29,349 nt of DNA, taken from Candidatus Aenigmatarchaeota archaeon (GTDB lineage Archaea > Aenigmatarchaeota > Aenigmatarchaeia > QMZS01). The notes beneath the pieces were generated by a model. It searched no databases. It was given only the letters and a program-made list of their open reading frames with translations, and was not told the origin of the DNA. The stretch covers positions 1 to 29,349 of the forward strand of contig QMZV01000004.1 of assembly GCA_003663355.1 (NCBI GenBank), written 5' to 3'. The translations under genes were made by a program, and so were the position numbers. Below are positions 1 through 7,956 of the stretch, in pieces (positions within the stretch are counted from its first letter, which is position 1; the number at the start of each line of letters is the position of its first letter).

Positions 1-734
1 CAATTTTATCTGAGTTTTTAGAATACAATAATATAAAATTGAACCAAAAATCGAGAGAAAAAGATATACCGAATTTTATAATGAGTGCAGACAACAGGAT
101 AGTAAGTAAGTTTTTAAAAACTTTTTTTAATTGTGAATCCTATGCTAAAGAATCTGAAATAGAACTGTCAAGTGCAAGCAAAAAAATTATAGATAAAATC
201 GCTTACCTTCTGCTAAGATTTGGTATAATCAGCGCTGTTAAAAAGAAAATAAAATATGCGTCAAATACTAAAAACAAGACTAAAAGAAACTATTATTTTA
301 TTTACATTTATGGAGAAAACTTAAAGAATTTTCTAAATTTTGTAGATTTAGAACCTAAAAAAAAGAAAAAAATAAAATTGAAAAAGAATAATCCAAATTT
401 AGATGTTATTCCAAAAATAGGAAAGTTATTAAGAAATGCAAGAGAAAAATCAGGTTTGCCAAGAAGAAAATTAGATAAGTTTAAACAAACTGTTGAAAGC
501 TATGAAGATGAAAAATATTTTCCATCAAGGAAAAAATTAAAAAATTTAATAGAAAATATAGATAAAGAATCTCCTGAATTAACGATATTGAAGAAACTTA
601 CCAATAGTGATATATTTTGGGATAAAATAGAAAAAATTGAGGAATTGAATTATACTGGTTATGTTTATGATTTAACAGTTCCCAACACGCACAATTTTGT
701 TGCAGGGTCAAACGGAGGAATTTTCTGCCATAAT
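1..734 (+). mobile_element. C-terminal part of a mini- or full intein with degenerate LAGLIDADG endonuclease
   Basis: Block F (VYDLTVPNTHNFVAG) and block G (GIFCHN followed by Ser) are textbook C-terminal splicing motifs; the splice point is after Asn 732-734, with Ser735 as the +1 nucleophile. Upstream is a DOD-type homing-endonuclease half, with IPNFIMSA, then FLKTFFNCES where a LAGLIDADG helix is expected, and LLLRFGI. A segment beginning DVIPKIGKLLR precedes the splicing blocks, as in archaeal inteins. The usual acidic residue of the LAGLIDADG helix appears as Asn (nt 129-131). The N-terminal splicing half is off the window. Confidence 0.9.
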
Positions 735-1805
735 AGTTATACCAGCCAGATTTTTGCTGAAGAAATATCAAAATTGCCGGAAGAGATAAAAAGAAATCTC
801 TGCGTTATTTCAATTGATACTCAGGGAATTTTCTGGAGCATGAAATATCCGAATAATAAGCAAAGAGACTTGCTCTATCAATGGGGTTTAAAACCAGAAA
901 AATTTAAAGTTTTTGAATATGTTCCTTTTGGACAAAAAGATAAATTTGATAAGATGGGTGTTTTATATGATAAAACTTTCTCCTTCAAACCAAACGAATT
1001 AACTCCCGCCGATTGGTGCTATTCTCTTGGATTTGATGAAAATGATCTGGAAGGAATTTTGCTGTCAAAAGTTCTGAACAAAATGAAAGGAAATTATTCA
1101 ATTGATGATATTGCATCAAAATTAAGAGAGGAGGATTTTGATGAAAAAATAAAACTGAAGGTTGAAAACATGTTGCTGAATGCAAAGAATTGGGGAATTT
1201 TCTCAAGTGAAGGAACTGATATATATGAATTTTTGCAACCCGGAAAAATTGTGATATTTGATGTCAGTCTCTTTGGAGGGGGTATTGGTTGGAATGTAAA
1301 AAGTTTAATAGTTGGATTGCTGATGAAAAAAATTTATGAGGCGAGAGTTATGGCGAGAAGAAAAGAAGAATTATCAACAATAGAAGAAGAAAAGAAAGAA
1401 AGAGAAGTTCCATTATGCTGGATTATTACCGATGAGGCTCACAATTTCATTCCATCTACAGGAACGACTGCTGCTTCAGATATAATTTTAACTGTAATCA
1501 GACAGGGAAGACAACCAGGAATATCTCAGATTTTTATCACCCAGATGCCTGACAAATTGCATTCTGATGTTTTGTCTCAGGCCGATTTAGTTATCGCTCA
1601 CAGATTAACTTCCCAGAGAGATATTAATGCTCTAAAAGCAATTATGCAAACTTATATGCTTTATTCTATTGAAAAATATCTTGATGAATTGCCAAAACTG
1701 AAGGGGGTTGCATTAATTTTAGATGACAATTCTGAGAGAATTTATAAAATAAGAGTTAGGCCAAGACAGAGTTGGCATGGTGGAGAGAGTCCAGTTGCAT
1801 TATAA
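1..1805 (+). CDS. HerA-like (DUF87/FtsK-HerA superfamily) ATPase interrupted by an intein, 5' partial
   Basis: The frame is open from the left edge, so the start lies outside; the TTG at 39 is only an internal codon. The segment up to 734 is intein (separate entry). The C-extein starts at Ser735 with SYTSQ, which is what follows GK in a P-loop, so the intein splits the Walker A motif. The mature protein continues with a helicase-like domain: an IDTQG segment, a charged insert, Walker B as WIITDEAHNF near nt 1421-1450, then a conserved QGRQPGISQIF-ITQMP sensor-like stretch and a C-terminal RPRQSW tail. Family knowledge: these hexameric ATPases translocate DNA in end resection or conjugation-like processes. 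The product here could equally be a VirB4/HerA-type accessory ATPase, because the N-terminal domain is not visible. It is unlike the second HerA at 16919 in sequence and lacks a visible HAS-barrel. Confidence 0.88.
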   Translation, partial: ILSEFLEYNNIKLNQKSREKDIPNFIMSADNRIVSKFLKTFFNCESYAKESEIELSSASKKIIDKIAYLLLRFGIISAVKKKIKYASNTKNKTKRNYYFIYIYGENLKNFLNFVDLEPKKKKKIKLKKNNPNLDVIPKIGKLLRNAREKSGLPRRKLDKFKQTVESYEDEKYFPSRKKLKNLIENIDKESPELTILKKLTNSDIFWDKIEKIEELNYTGYVYDLTVPNTHNFVAGSNGGIFCHNSYTSQIFAEEISKLPEEIKRNLCVISIDTQGIFWSMKYPNNKQRDLLYQWGLKPEKFKVFEYVPFGQKDKFDKMGVLYDKTFSFKPNELTPADWCYSLGFDENDLEGILLSKVLNKMKGNYSIDDIASKLREEDFDEKIKLKVENMLLNAKNWGIFSSEGTDIYEFLQPGKIVIFDVSLFGGGIGWNVKSLIVGLLMKKIYEARVMARRKEELSTIEEEKKEREVPLCWIITDEAHNFIPSTGTTAASDIILTVIRQGRQPGISQIFITQMPDKLHSDVLSQADLVIAHRLTSQRDINALKAIMQTYMLYSIEKYLDELPKLKGVALILDDNSERIYKIRVRPRQSWHGGESPVAL

Positions 1806-1869
1806 TTAAAGTTTGATGATTAGAAATAATTTTCTTAAATTCCACAAATTTTAGACACTAGATCCAGAT

Positions 1870-2600
1870 TTAGCATCTAAGTATCTCCCTTTCTTTCTTT
1901 CCGATTTCTGTCAAGAAAACCCTGTCATTATCGTAAATTTTTGCTTTTATTCTTCTAAGCAGAAGGAATGCATGTTTCAATGAATACTTCCCTTTAAGTT
2001 TTTCGTGCAAATACCAGTAAAGCGAGAGTGAGAGTATCGAGATGAAAATGTGGGCAATCGCAGTTTCTTCTGTAGGATGCCTTATTGGAAGCATCTTGAT
2101 TTTTGATTTGAGGTATGAATACGATTTCTCGAGATAGGAGCGTTGGTGGTATTTTTTTAGGATTTCCTCTGGTTCTGTATCTATCGTTGACATCATGACG
2201 GTATAACCAGATACACTTAGTTTCTTGTCAAGATTCTTCTTATCCACTTTTCCAGACATGACTGCAATGTTTGCTCTCTCTATATCATGCAAAGATTTTT
2301 GTGGAGAATAAAAAACATAGATGAACGAAGACCTATATTTTGTCTTCGTCCCGTAAACGTATTTCCCGTTTATGAGAAATTGATTCTTCGCTTTTACAAT
2401 GTTTTTGTTCCTATTCACAAACTTGTAGAATAATGATGTGGTTTTTGGAATCGGTATGATGAAGTCTGTTTGCATTTCTCTATGCATCTTCTTTAGAGAT
2501 TCAATGTTTGGCGATGAATAAAAACCTCTGTCTAAAACAAGGCAAAAATGGATGTTTTTAGGCAAGAATCTACGAATATACTCGATTAAGAGCTGTAATT
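1870..2600 (-). pseudogene. IS4-type DDE transposase, N-terminally truncated
   Basis: The C-terminal ~231 residues of a DDE transposase are present. VLDRGFYS carries the second catalytic Asp. KKYHQRSYLEKSYSYLKSK matches the IS4-family Y-x2-R-x3-E-x6-K signature exactly (Y139, R142, E146, K153 counted from the TTG at 2565). The frame stays open upstream of that TTG to about 2600 and reads as transposase-like (RKLQLLIEYIRRFLPKN), so the TTG is not a true start. The N-terminal half with the first catalytic Asp is missing; instead the broken gene 2586-2910 lies there in another frame. I see no matching terminal inverted repeats, so this is a dead remnant. The family assignment (IS4/IS1634-like) rests on the motif only. 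Confidence 0.85.
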
Positions 2601-2910
2601 TTCTGGATCTTTTTCTTTTATTTCTTGAATAGCATTTTCTACTACTTTATATGGTATTGTCCATAAAAAGCCAATGTTGCCAATGCGTTCCACAGTTATC
2701 TTGCCATTTTTAGTACTAAAACATTTGTAATGTGATGGTTTTCTAATTCCCATCGTAGGAGGCATATAAAACTTAACAGGTTCTTCTGGCACTATTTGCA
2801 TGTCTTCTTTTGTTATTCCAAATTCTTCATTTTCTTCCAAATCTTTTGGATAACTAAATATTTTTTTCTTCCTCGCTTAGCCCATCATATCTTTCTTCAA
2901 CCATCTTCAT
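2586..2910 (-). pseudogene. Small unknown gene with a frameshift in an A7 run
   Basis: The promoter and start (ATG at 2908-2910, MKMVEERYDG) lie in the duplicated cassette shared with the 238-aa gene. The initial frame and the long 84-codon frame ending at 2586 are out of phase by one base across a run of seven A (plus-strand T 2861-2867). Removing one A gives a continuous ~107-aa reading (LSEEEKIFSYPKDLEENEEF) that joins both parts. The product is hydrophilic and acidic, with no family recognised. It has no similarity to the 238-aa protein beyond the first few residues. The 3' end overlaps the transposase remnant, so the C-terminus may be truncated or chimeric. It could be a real frameshift, programmed slippage or a sequencing error. 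Confidence 0.55.
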
Positions 2911-3000
2911 CACTACACTTTATTTTGCCTTCACTACTATTTATAACTTTGTGGTGATGAATGTTACCACACTGCTAAATATTCAGCAACCACTTCCACA
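2900..3000. repeat. 101-bp direct repeat, copy A (partner 10201-10301)
   Basis: Aligned by eye to 10201-10301 with only two mismatches (near 2912-2914). It spans the last ~8 codons of one ATPase gene, its TAG stop, an inverted repeat, a TATA box and the first codons of the next gene. Similarity ends sharply on both sides, and the downstream genes are unrelated. Confidence 0.93.
2911..2970 (-). promoter_or_regulatory. Promoter with dyad operator for the broken small gene
   Basis: On the - strand the TATA box is AAGTTATAAATAG (core 2938-2946), about 32 bp before the ATG at 2910. Just upstream lies the dyad GTGGT-N10-ACCAC (2951-2970), placed where a regulator could block TFB/TBP loading. Function inferred from position. 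Confidence 0.7.
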
Positions 3001-4270
3001 GAGGCACAAATTTTACCTTTCCTTCCTTTCCAAACCATTTTATTTCCTTTTCATCCTCATAATCTAAAGTAATTACCAAAAGTTCAGGTTTGTGTTCTTT
3101 GAATAATTCTCCAGCTTTGAGTAAAGACCTTATCTCCCTTTTATCTATTTCATCAAAGGAGCTGGCACAAGTCACTTGGATAAGCTGCTTTATTCTAAAT
3201 CCTTCTTTTAGCAGAAAATCTACTTCGTGTTGCTGGGAATCTTTGAAATAAAATATTTCTTTTAATGGATTTTTATTCAAACCTCTGAGTAATTCAAGGA
3301 AAACAACATTTTCCATCCTTTTTCCAAGGTCTTCTGAAAACCCGATTACAGCTGAAAGCCCTAAATCGCAAACATAGAGCTTTTTAGGCCATGATTTTCT
3401 TTCGTAAACGCTTTTATTGTACCTCTCTATAAAAAATACAGCAAGGGTTTCTGGAAGTTTATCAACATAACGGTAAACAGTATCTCTTGCATCCTTCCCA
3501 ATCATAGAGCTTACAAAGTTTGCTATTTTTCTTATGCTAATTTCTTTTGAAAAATTTTGAAAGCAGTACTCAAAAATAAATCGTGCAGCAGAAATGTTCT
3601 CGAGCTCGAACCTTTCAATAAAATCCAGATAAAGGATAGTGGTAAAGTAACTCCGCAGAATCTCCTCTTCTTTTCCTTCATTGAGCGCTACCTCCGGATA
3701 AGCTCCTTTAATTAAATAGTTCTCCAGCAATTTTAGCATCTTATTTTTCTTTGAAATGGAAAAATATTTCGGTATTTCCATTCCTTTAAATCTCAAATAT
3801 TCTCTAAAACTTAGAGGAAGGAGCAATCTCTCTATACCTCTTCCTCTTAGTTGGGTTGCAATTTCCTTGGATAAAAGCTTAGAAGAAGAGCCCGTAACAA
3901 AAACAATGTATCCCATGTCAAGCATGCTCCTTACCAAAGTTTCCCATTTTTCTATGCATTGAACTTCATCCAGCAAAACTATCTTTGCTTTTATATTTTT
4001 CCATTCCTCTATTATGCTTATAGCATTGAAAATATCCTTATGGTTTGCATTCTTGAAACAGGAATGTTCAAGGTTTATATAAACGCATTCCTTTATCCTT
4101 TTCTTTATGAAATCTAGTGCTATATATGTCTTACCAGATCTTCTGGGACCAACAACAGCAATAGCTTTGTTTTTGATCAAGGGAATGTCTATCTCCCTCG
4201 GAAGTATTGGCTCTTTAATTTTTTCTTCAAGCTTTTCCAGATATTCTGCCAACAGTTCCTTATCTATCAT
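2975..4270 (-). CDS. AAA+ ATPase with DUF4143 domain (AAA_14 family), paralog 1
   Basis: 431 aa. The N-terminal AAA_14 domain has Walker A GPRRSGKT (41-48), Walker B KIVLLDEVQ, sensor VFVTGSSS and the LRGRG loop. A winged-helix-like middle follows, then the DUF4143 C-terminal half with EVDFLLKEG, IKQLIQVT and the tail PLWKWLLNI. Family knowledge: COG1373-type ATPases are common, often multicopy and of unknown role in archaea; the C-terminal half resembles a PD-(D/E)XK fold. Here the position expected as E-x-K reads QVT, so nuclease activity is doubtful. It is the last of three tandem - strand paralogs, has its own AT-rich upstream region (4271-4362), and its 3' end lies in the 101-bp repeat. 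It stops with TAG at 2975-2977. Confidence 0.9.
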   Translation of the reverse strand: MIDKELLAEYLEKLEEKIKEPILPREIDIPLIKNKAIAVVGPRRSGKTYIALDFIKKRIKECVYINLEHSCFKNANHKDIFNAISIIEEWKNIKAKIVLLDEVQCIEKWETLVRSMLDMGYIVFVTGSSSKLLSKEIATQLRGRGIERLLLPLSFREYLRFKGMEIPKYFSISKKNKMLKLLENYLIKGAYPEVALNEGKEEEILRSYFTTILYLDFIERFELENISAARFIFEYCFQNFSKEISIRKIANFVSSMIGKDARDTVYRYVDKLPETLAVFFIERYNKSVYERKSWPKKLYVCDLGLSAVIGFSEDLGKRMENVVFLELLRGLNKNPLKEIFYFKDSQQHEVDFLLKEGFRIKQLIQVTCASSFDEIDKREIRSLLKAGELFKEHKPELLVITLDYEDEKEIKWFGKEGKVKFVPLWKWLLNI

Positions 4271-4362
4271 AAAATTATATAAAATTATATTAAATTTATG
4301 ATATTTTTTAAAATTTTTGTCATATATTTCAGATATTTTTAGAAACTTATAAGAAGACAGAA

Positions 4363-5646
4363 TTATTCATTTAGCAACCACTTCCACAATGGAATAAATT
4401 TTATCTTCTTTCCTTTAATCTTTTCTTCTCCTTCATAATCCCAAGTTATGCAAAGTAAGTTTTTACATTTCAGCTCTTTGCTTGCCTTTAATAAGCCTTT
4501 TATCTCCCTTTCCTTTGTTTCGTAATCTGAAATATCATAGCAAACCTGAATAAGTTGCTCTATTCTTTTGCCTTTTGCAACAACAAAATCAACCTCGTGA
4601 TTATTAGAGTAATAATAAACATTTTTACCCCTTCTTTTTAACTCTATCAAAACCAGATTTTCCATTAACTTACCTTTATCTTTTACTTCACTAAAGTATA
4701 AAATTCCATTGTCCACTAAATAAACCTTTGGCAGAGTTTGCTCTGATTTTCTTGAAGAATAAGAAAATTTATGCACTGGAAAAACAAAGAAAACATCCTT
4801 TAACGCTTCTAAGTATTCATAAAGAGTTGTTTTACTCACTTTAATTCCCTGTGATTTTAAAAAATTATAGAACTTGTGAACTGAAAAGTTTTTCGTTGCA
4901 GAATTTATTAGAGAAGTCATAAGCAATCTCAATGCTTTAATGTTTTTAACCTTGTATCTTTCAACCACATCTCTATAAATTGTTGTCTCCAAAATTTCGG
5001 TGATTATTTTCTCTCTTTCTTCTGGATAGAGAATTGCTTCTGGATAACCCCCAAAATTGAGATATTCTCTCATCTCTTTCATTATTCTCGCTTTTTCTTT
5101 TGAAGACAAATATTTTTTTGGTTCTATTTTCTTGGCTCTCAAAAATTCTGCAAAGGAAAAGGGAAGAACGGTATAAGTTAGAGATCTTCCTCTAAGTTGA
5201 CTTGCTATTTCCCTGCTCAAAAGTTTTGAACTAGATCCCGAGATAAAGACATTTATATTTTCTTCAAGCAAAGTTCTTACAAATGTTTCCCAATTTTCAA
5301 TATTTTGAATTTCATCCAGGAAAAACCAAACCTTTTTGTTCTTGTTCTCTGGATAGATTTCAAAATAGGTTTCTTTAATCAAATTCAAATCTTCCAAAGA
5401 TAAATTTTTAAGAATTGTTAGCTCAAAATTCAAATGTAAACTTTGAGTTATTTCATACTTTTTCAAAAGTTTTTTCATTAACTGAAACATTGAATAGGTT
5501 TTTCCAGCTCTTCTCGGCCCGATTATTGAAATAGCCCTTTTTATCGGGATTTCTATCGGTATTTCTAAATCTCTCTCTACAAGCCATGGAACTCCTTTTT
5601 CGTGAAAATCTTTTATTATGGTTGCTATTCTTTCTTTACTTATCAT
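4363..5646 (-). CDS. AAA+ ATPase with DUF4143 domain, paralog 2
   Basis: 427 aa. Walker A is IGPRRAGKT near residues 42-50, Walker B WFFLDEIQNIENWE, sensor VFISGSSSKLLS, and LRGR follows. The C-terminal half has HEVDFVVAKG, IEQLIQVC and the tail IPLWKWLLNE. The last ~100 nt are nearly identical to those of the paralog at 10276, although the bodies have diverged, which suggests gene conversion at the 3' end. The ATG at 5644-5646 is preceded by a strong dyad (5659-5686) that starts only 3 bp from the stop of paralog 3. Its role is unknown; possibilities from the family include regulation of toxins or defence, none shown here. Confidence 0.9.
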   Translation of the reverse strand: MISKERIATIIKDFHEKGVPWLVERDLEIPIEIPIKRAISIIGPRRAGKTYSMFQLMKKLLKKYEITQSLHLNFELTILKNLSLEDLNLIKETYFEIYPENKNKKVWFFLDEIQNIENWETFVRTLLEENINVFISGSSSKLLSREIASQLRGRSLTYTVLPFSFAEFLRAKKIEPKKYLSSKEKARIMKEMREYLNFGGYPEAILYPEEREKIITEILETTIYRDVVERYKVKNIKALRLLMTSLINSATKNFSVHKFYNFLKSQGIKVSKTTLYEYLEALKDVFFVFPVHKFSYSSRKSEQTLPKVYLVDNGILYFSEVKDKGKLMENLVLIELKRRGKNVYYYSNNHEVDFVVAKGKRIEQLIQVCYDISDYETKEREIKGLLKASKELKCKNLLCITWDYEGEEKIKGKKIKFIPLWKWLLNE

Positions 5647-5658
5647 AAGTATTATATA

Positions 5659-5686
5659 GAGGGAAACTTTTTAAAAAAGTTTCCTC
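5659..5686 (-). promoter_or_regulatory. Long inverted repeat between two ATPase genes (operator/promoter or terminator)
   Basis: The arms GAGGGAAACTTTTT and AAAAAAGTTTCCTC are complementary over 13 bp with one bulged G and no loop. The centre, TTTTTAAAAAA, lies about 26 bp upstream of the ATG at 5646, where the TATA box of a leaderless gene is expected, so an operator overlapping the promoter is favoured. A hairpin terminator for the upstream gene is the alternative. Confidence 0.6.
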
Positions 5687-5688
5687 GT

Positions 5689-7002
5689 TTATTTAACATT
5701 CAGCAACCACTTCCACAAAGGCATAAACTTAACTTTCTTTCTATCAATCTTTTCCTCCCCTTCATAATCCCAAGTAATGCAAAGTAAGTTTTTGCATTTT
5801 AACTCTTCGCTTGCTTTTATCAGAGCCTTGATTTCCCTTTTCTCTATTTCATCTTTTCCAGAGGCATAGGTTACTTGGATTATTTGTTTTATATCCAAAC
5901 CCTGCTTTACTACAAAATCTGCTTCCTGCTCATCGCTCCTGAAGTAAAATATTTCCATCTCTGGTGTTTTTGTTTTCCTTCTCATAAGCTCTATTGCAAC
6001 TACATTTTCTATTATCCTTCCAATATTCTCAGAAAATTTTGGTAAAATAGAATTGATTATTCCGCTATCTATACAATAAACTTTTTTCGGATACTGCTCC
6101 TGATCTTTTATGTTATAAGAAAAAATTGGCAAAAAGATGTACAAAAAAGAAAGTGAAAAGTATTCAAAGTAATAGCTCAAAGTTGAAGGAGAAACGCTTG
6201 CTTTCATTAAACTTTGCAGAGAATTCCTTATCTTTCTTATGCTGGTCGGCTTTGCAAAGGAATTTAGAACTAAATACGAAACCTTTTTCAGTATCTGTTC
6301 CTCTCTCAACCTAAATCTTATTAAAATATCTTTTGTTAAAATATCATCGTAGATTTCTTGCAGAATAGCATTTTTTTGTATAGGCTTTTCAGAGAAAACA
6401 ACTAAAGGAAAGCCTCCGTATTTCAAATATTCCAGAAGCAATTTTTTAGTTTTCTCTCTTTCATAACTCTTTATTTTAACACCCTTAAATTTGAGGAATC
6501 CTGAAAATGAAAGAGGAAAAAGAGTGTAAGTTATCTTTCTGCCAGTAAGTATCGTTGCCAAATTAGGAGTAATTATTTTTGAACCTGAACCTGTGACAAT
6601 AATTTTTATATTTTCCTTTCTTTCAAGCATGCTTCTTACCCATCTTTCCCAGTTCGGAACTTTATCAACTTCATCTAAAACAACAATTGCAAACTTATCT
6701 GGATTTATCTCCGCTCGATAGGAGGAATAAATCTCATCCAAAATTTTTTCATTTATGAACGGCTCTATTTCCTTGTCTTCAAAATTCACATATAGAGTCT
6801 GCTCCGGCGCAATCCCTTGATTTATCTTTTTTGCGAGAATTTGTTTGCTTAGATATGACTTTCCGCACCTTCTTACTCCTGTAAGTACAAATGCTGTATC
6901 CCTTATCTCCACAAATTCTAAAGCATCTTTCAGCTCTTCTCTTCTTGTTCCCGTATCTTGAGTTTTATGCCAAAAGTTAAACTCAGCTATTTTTTCTAAC
7001 AT
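5689..7002 (-). CDS. AAA+ ATPase with DUF4143 domain, paralog 3
   Basis: 437 aa. The N-terminus has the pattern FNFWHKTQDTGTRRE shared with the paralog at 10276 (TNFWFKEIETGIKRE), so these two form a subgroup distinct from paralogs 1 and 2. Walker A is TGVRRCGKS, Walker B IVVLDEVDKVPNWERW, sensor IIVTGSGSK, then LTGRK. The C-terminal half has QEADFVVKQG, IKQIIQVT and the tail MPLWKWLLNVK. First gene of the leftward ATPase tandem. The region 7003-7284 upstream is gene-free on both strands, apart from the AbiE promoter at its far end. Confidence 0.9.
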   Translation of the reverse strand: MLEKIAEFNFWHKTQDTGTRREELKDALEFVEIRDTAFVLTGVRRCGKSYLSKQILAKKINQGIAPEQTLYVNFEDKEIEPFINEKILDEIYSSYRAEINPDKFAIVVLDEVDKVPNWERWVRSMLERKENIKIIVTGSGSKIITPNLATILTGRKITYTLFPLSFSGFLKFKGVKIKSYEREKTKKLLLEYLKYGGFPLVVFSEKPIQKNAILQEIYDDILTKDILIRFRLREEQILKKVSYLVLNSFAKPTSIRKIRNSLQSLMKASVSPSTLSYYFEYFSLSFLYIFLPIFSYNIKDQEQYPKKVYCIDSGIINSILPKFSENIGRIIENVVAIELMRRKTKTPEMEIFYFRSDEQEADFVVKQGLDIKQIIQVTYASGKDEIEKREIKALIKASEELKCKNLLCITWDYEGEEKIDRKKVKFMPLWKWLLNVK

Positions 7003-7250
7003 ACTACATTATACTAGAACATTTTTAGTTTTAAATCTTTCGCTATATTGAAAAATATTTTCCAAAAGATTTTTGGTCAACGTTTTGGAAACAAAGAAAA
7101 AAGTTTTTTACTTTTTATTTTTATATTCCTCTCTTTTATCTCTGGAAATTCTCTTATTTCCCATTCAACCAGAACTTTGCTGTTTTTTCAAGTAAAGAGC
7201 GATATACAAATTCAATTAAAAAGTAGATATTTTTATCCACCTTCTTGATA

Positions 7251-7265
7251 GAAAAGTTTATAATA
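7251..7265 (+). promoter_or_regulatory. BRE/TATA promoter of the abiE operon
   Basis: The purine-rich GAAAAG (BRE-like) is followed by TTTATAATA (7257-7265). The TATA centre lies 24 bp before the ATG at 7285, giving a leaderless start for AbiEi. Confidence 0.65.
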
Positions 7266-7284
7266 TTAAAAATGAAAGTTATTT

Positions 7285-7956
7285 ATGTACGAATTAAAAA
7301 TCTTGAAACATTTTAAAGATATCCCAGTATTTAGCCTATCTGATGTAACGCAGACAATAAAAAACAAGGATTATGCAAAAAAATTTTTGAAAAGGGAAGT
7401 TGAAAAAGGAGATATTAAAAAAATAATGAGAGATGTTTATACTTTGCATGATGATGCCTTTCTCGTAAGCACCTTTGTTATAAGACCGAGTTATATTTCC
7501 AGCATTTCAGCCCTATCCTTTCACAAATCAATAACTCAAATTCCTAATGCTGTTTTTTGCTTTACTACAAAAACAAAAAAAGAGATAAACTTCATCCAAA
7601 AAGTCTACTATTTTCCAACAAAGTATTTTTTTGGTTTTGAGCTGAGAACTTATAGAAATTTTAAGATTCCTGTTGCTACAATAGAAAAAGCAATAATAGA
7701 CTCAATAGGTATTGTTCCTTTATCAATAATTGAAGAAGCGTTTTCCGAAGTAGATTTAAATAAACTTATCTCTTACCTGAAAAAAATCAAAAAAAGCTCA
7801 ATAATAAAGCGCATAGGTTTTCTTGCGGAAAGAAATGGATTTGAAGTTTATGATGAATTAAAGGAATTTATCAATAACAGATATATTTTTCTTGATCCGT
7901 TAAAAGCAAAAAGAGGGAAGAAAAACAAGAAATGGAAGCTGATTGAAAATGGATAA
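7285..7956 (+). CDS. AbiEi-type antitoxin / transcriptional regulator
   Basis: 223 aa. The N-terminal winged-helix-like stretch (FKDIPVFSLSDVTQTI...AKKFLKREVEKGDIKKIMRDVYTL) has the typical AbiEi pattern of a short HTH ending in a 'G-x-Y-T' strand. The central part has SSISALSFHK and IPVATIEKAIIDSI, matching the AbiEi C-terminal antitoxin region. Family knowledge: AbiEi neutralises AbiEii and represses its own operon through inverted repeats (type IV toxin-antitoxin). The partner toxin follows directly with an 8-bp overlap (ATGGATAA), so the two are co-translated. I did not find clear inverted repeats in the promoter. Confidence 0.85.
   Translation: MYELKILKHFKDIPVFSLSDVTQTIKNKDYAKKFLKREVEKGDIKKIMRDVYTLHDDAFLVSTFVIRPSYISSISALSFHKSITQIPNAVFCFTTKTKKEINFIQKVYYFPTKYFFGFELRTYRNFKIPVATIEKAIIDSIGIVPLSIIEEAFSEVDLNKLISYLKKIKKSSIIKRIGFLAERNGFEVYDELKEFINNRYIFLDPLKAKRGKKNKKWKLIENG

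Noticed and set aside
5659..5686. Simple rho-independent terminator
   Set aside because: The T/A-rich centre has no loop, there is no U-run after the stem, and the position fits the TATA site of the next gene better; kept as operator/promoter with the alternative noted.
7048..7248. 66-codon + strand ORF with a hydrophobic stretch
   Set aside because: TTG start without promoter, low-complexity Phe/Ser content in AT-rich DNA; the opposite strand shows an equally weak short reading. Treated as non-coding.
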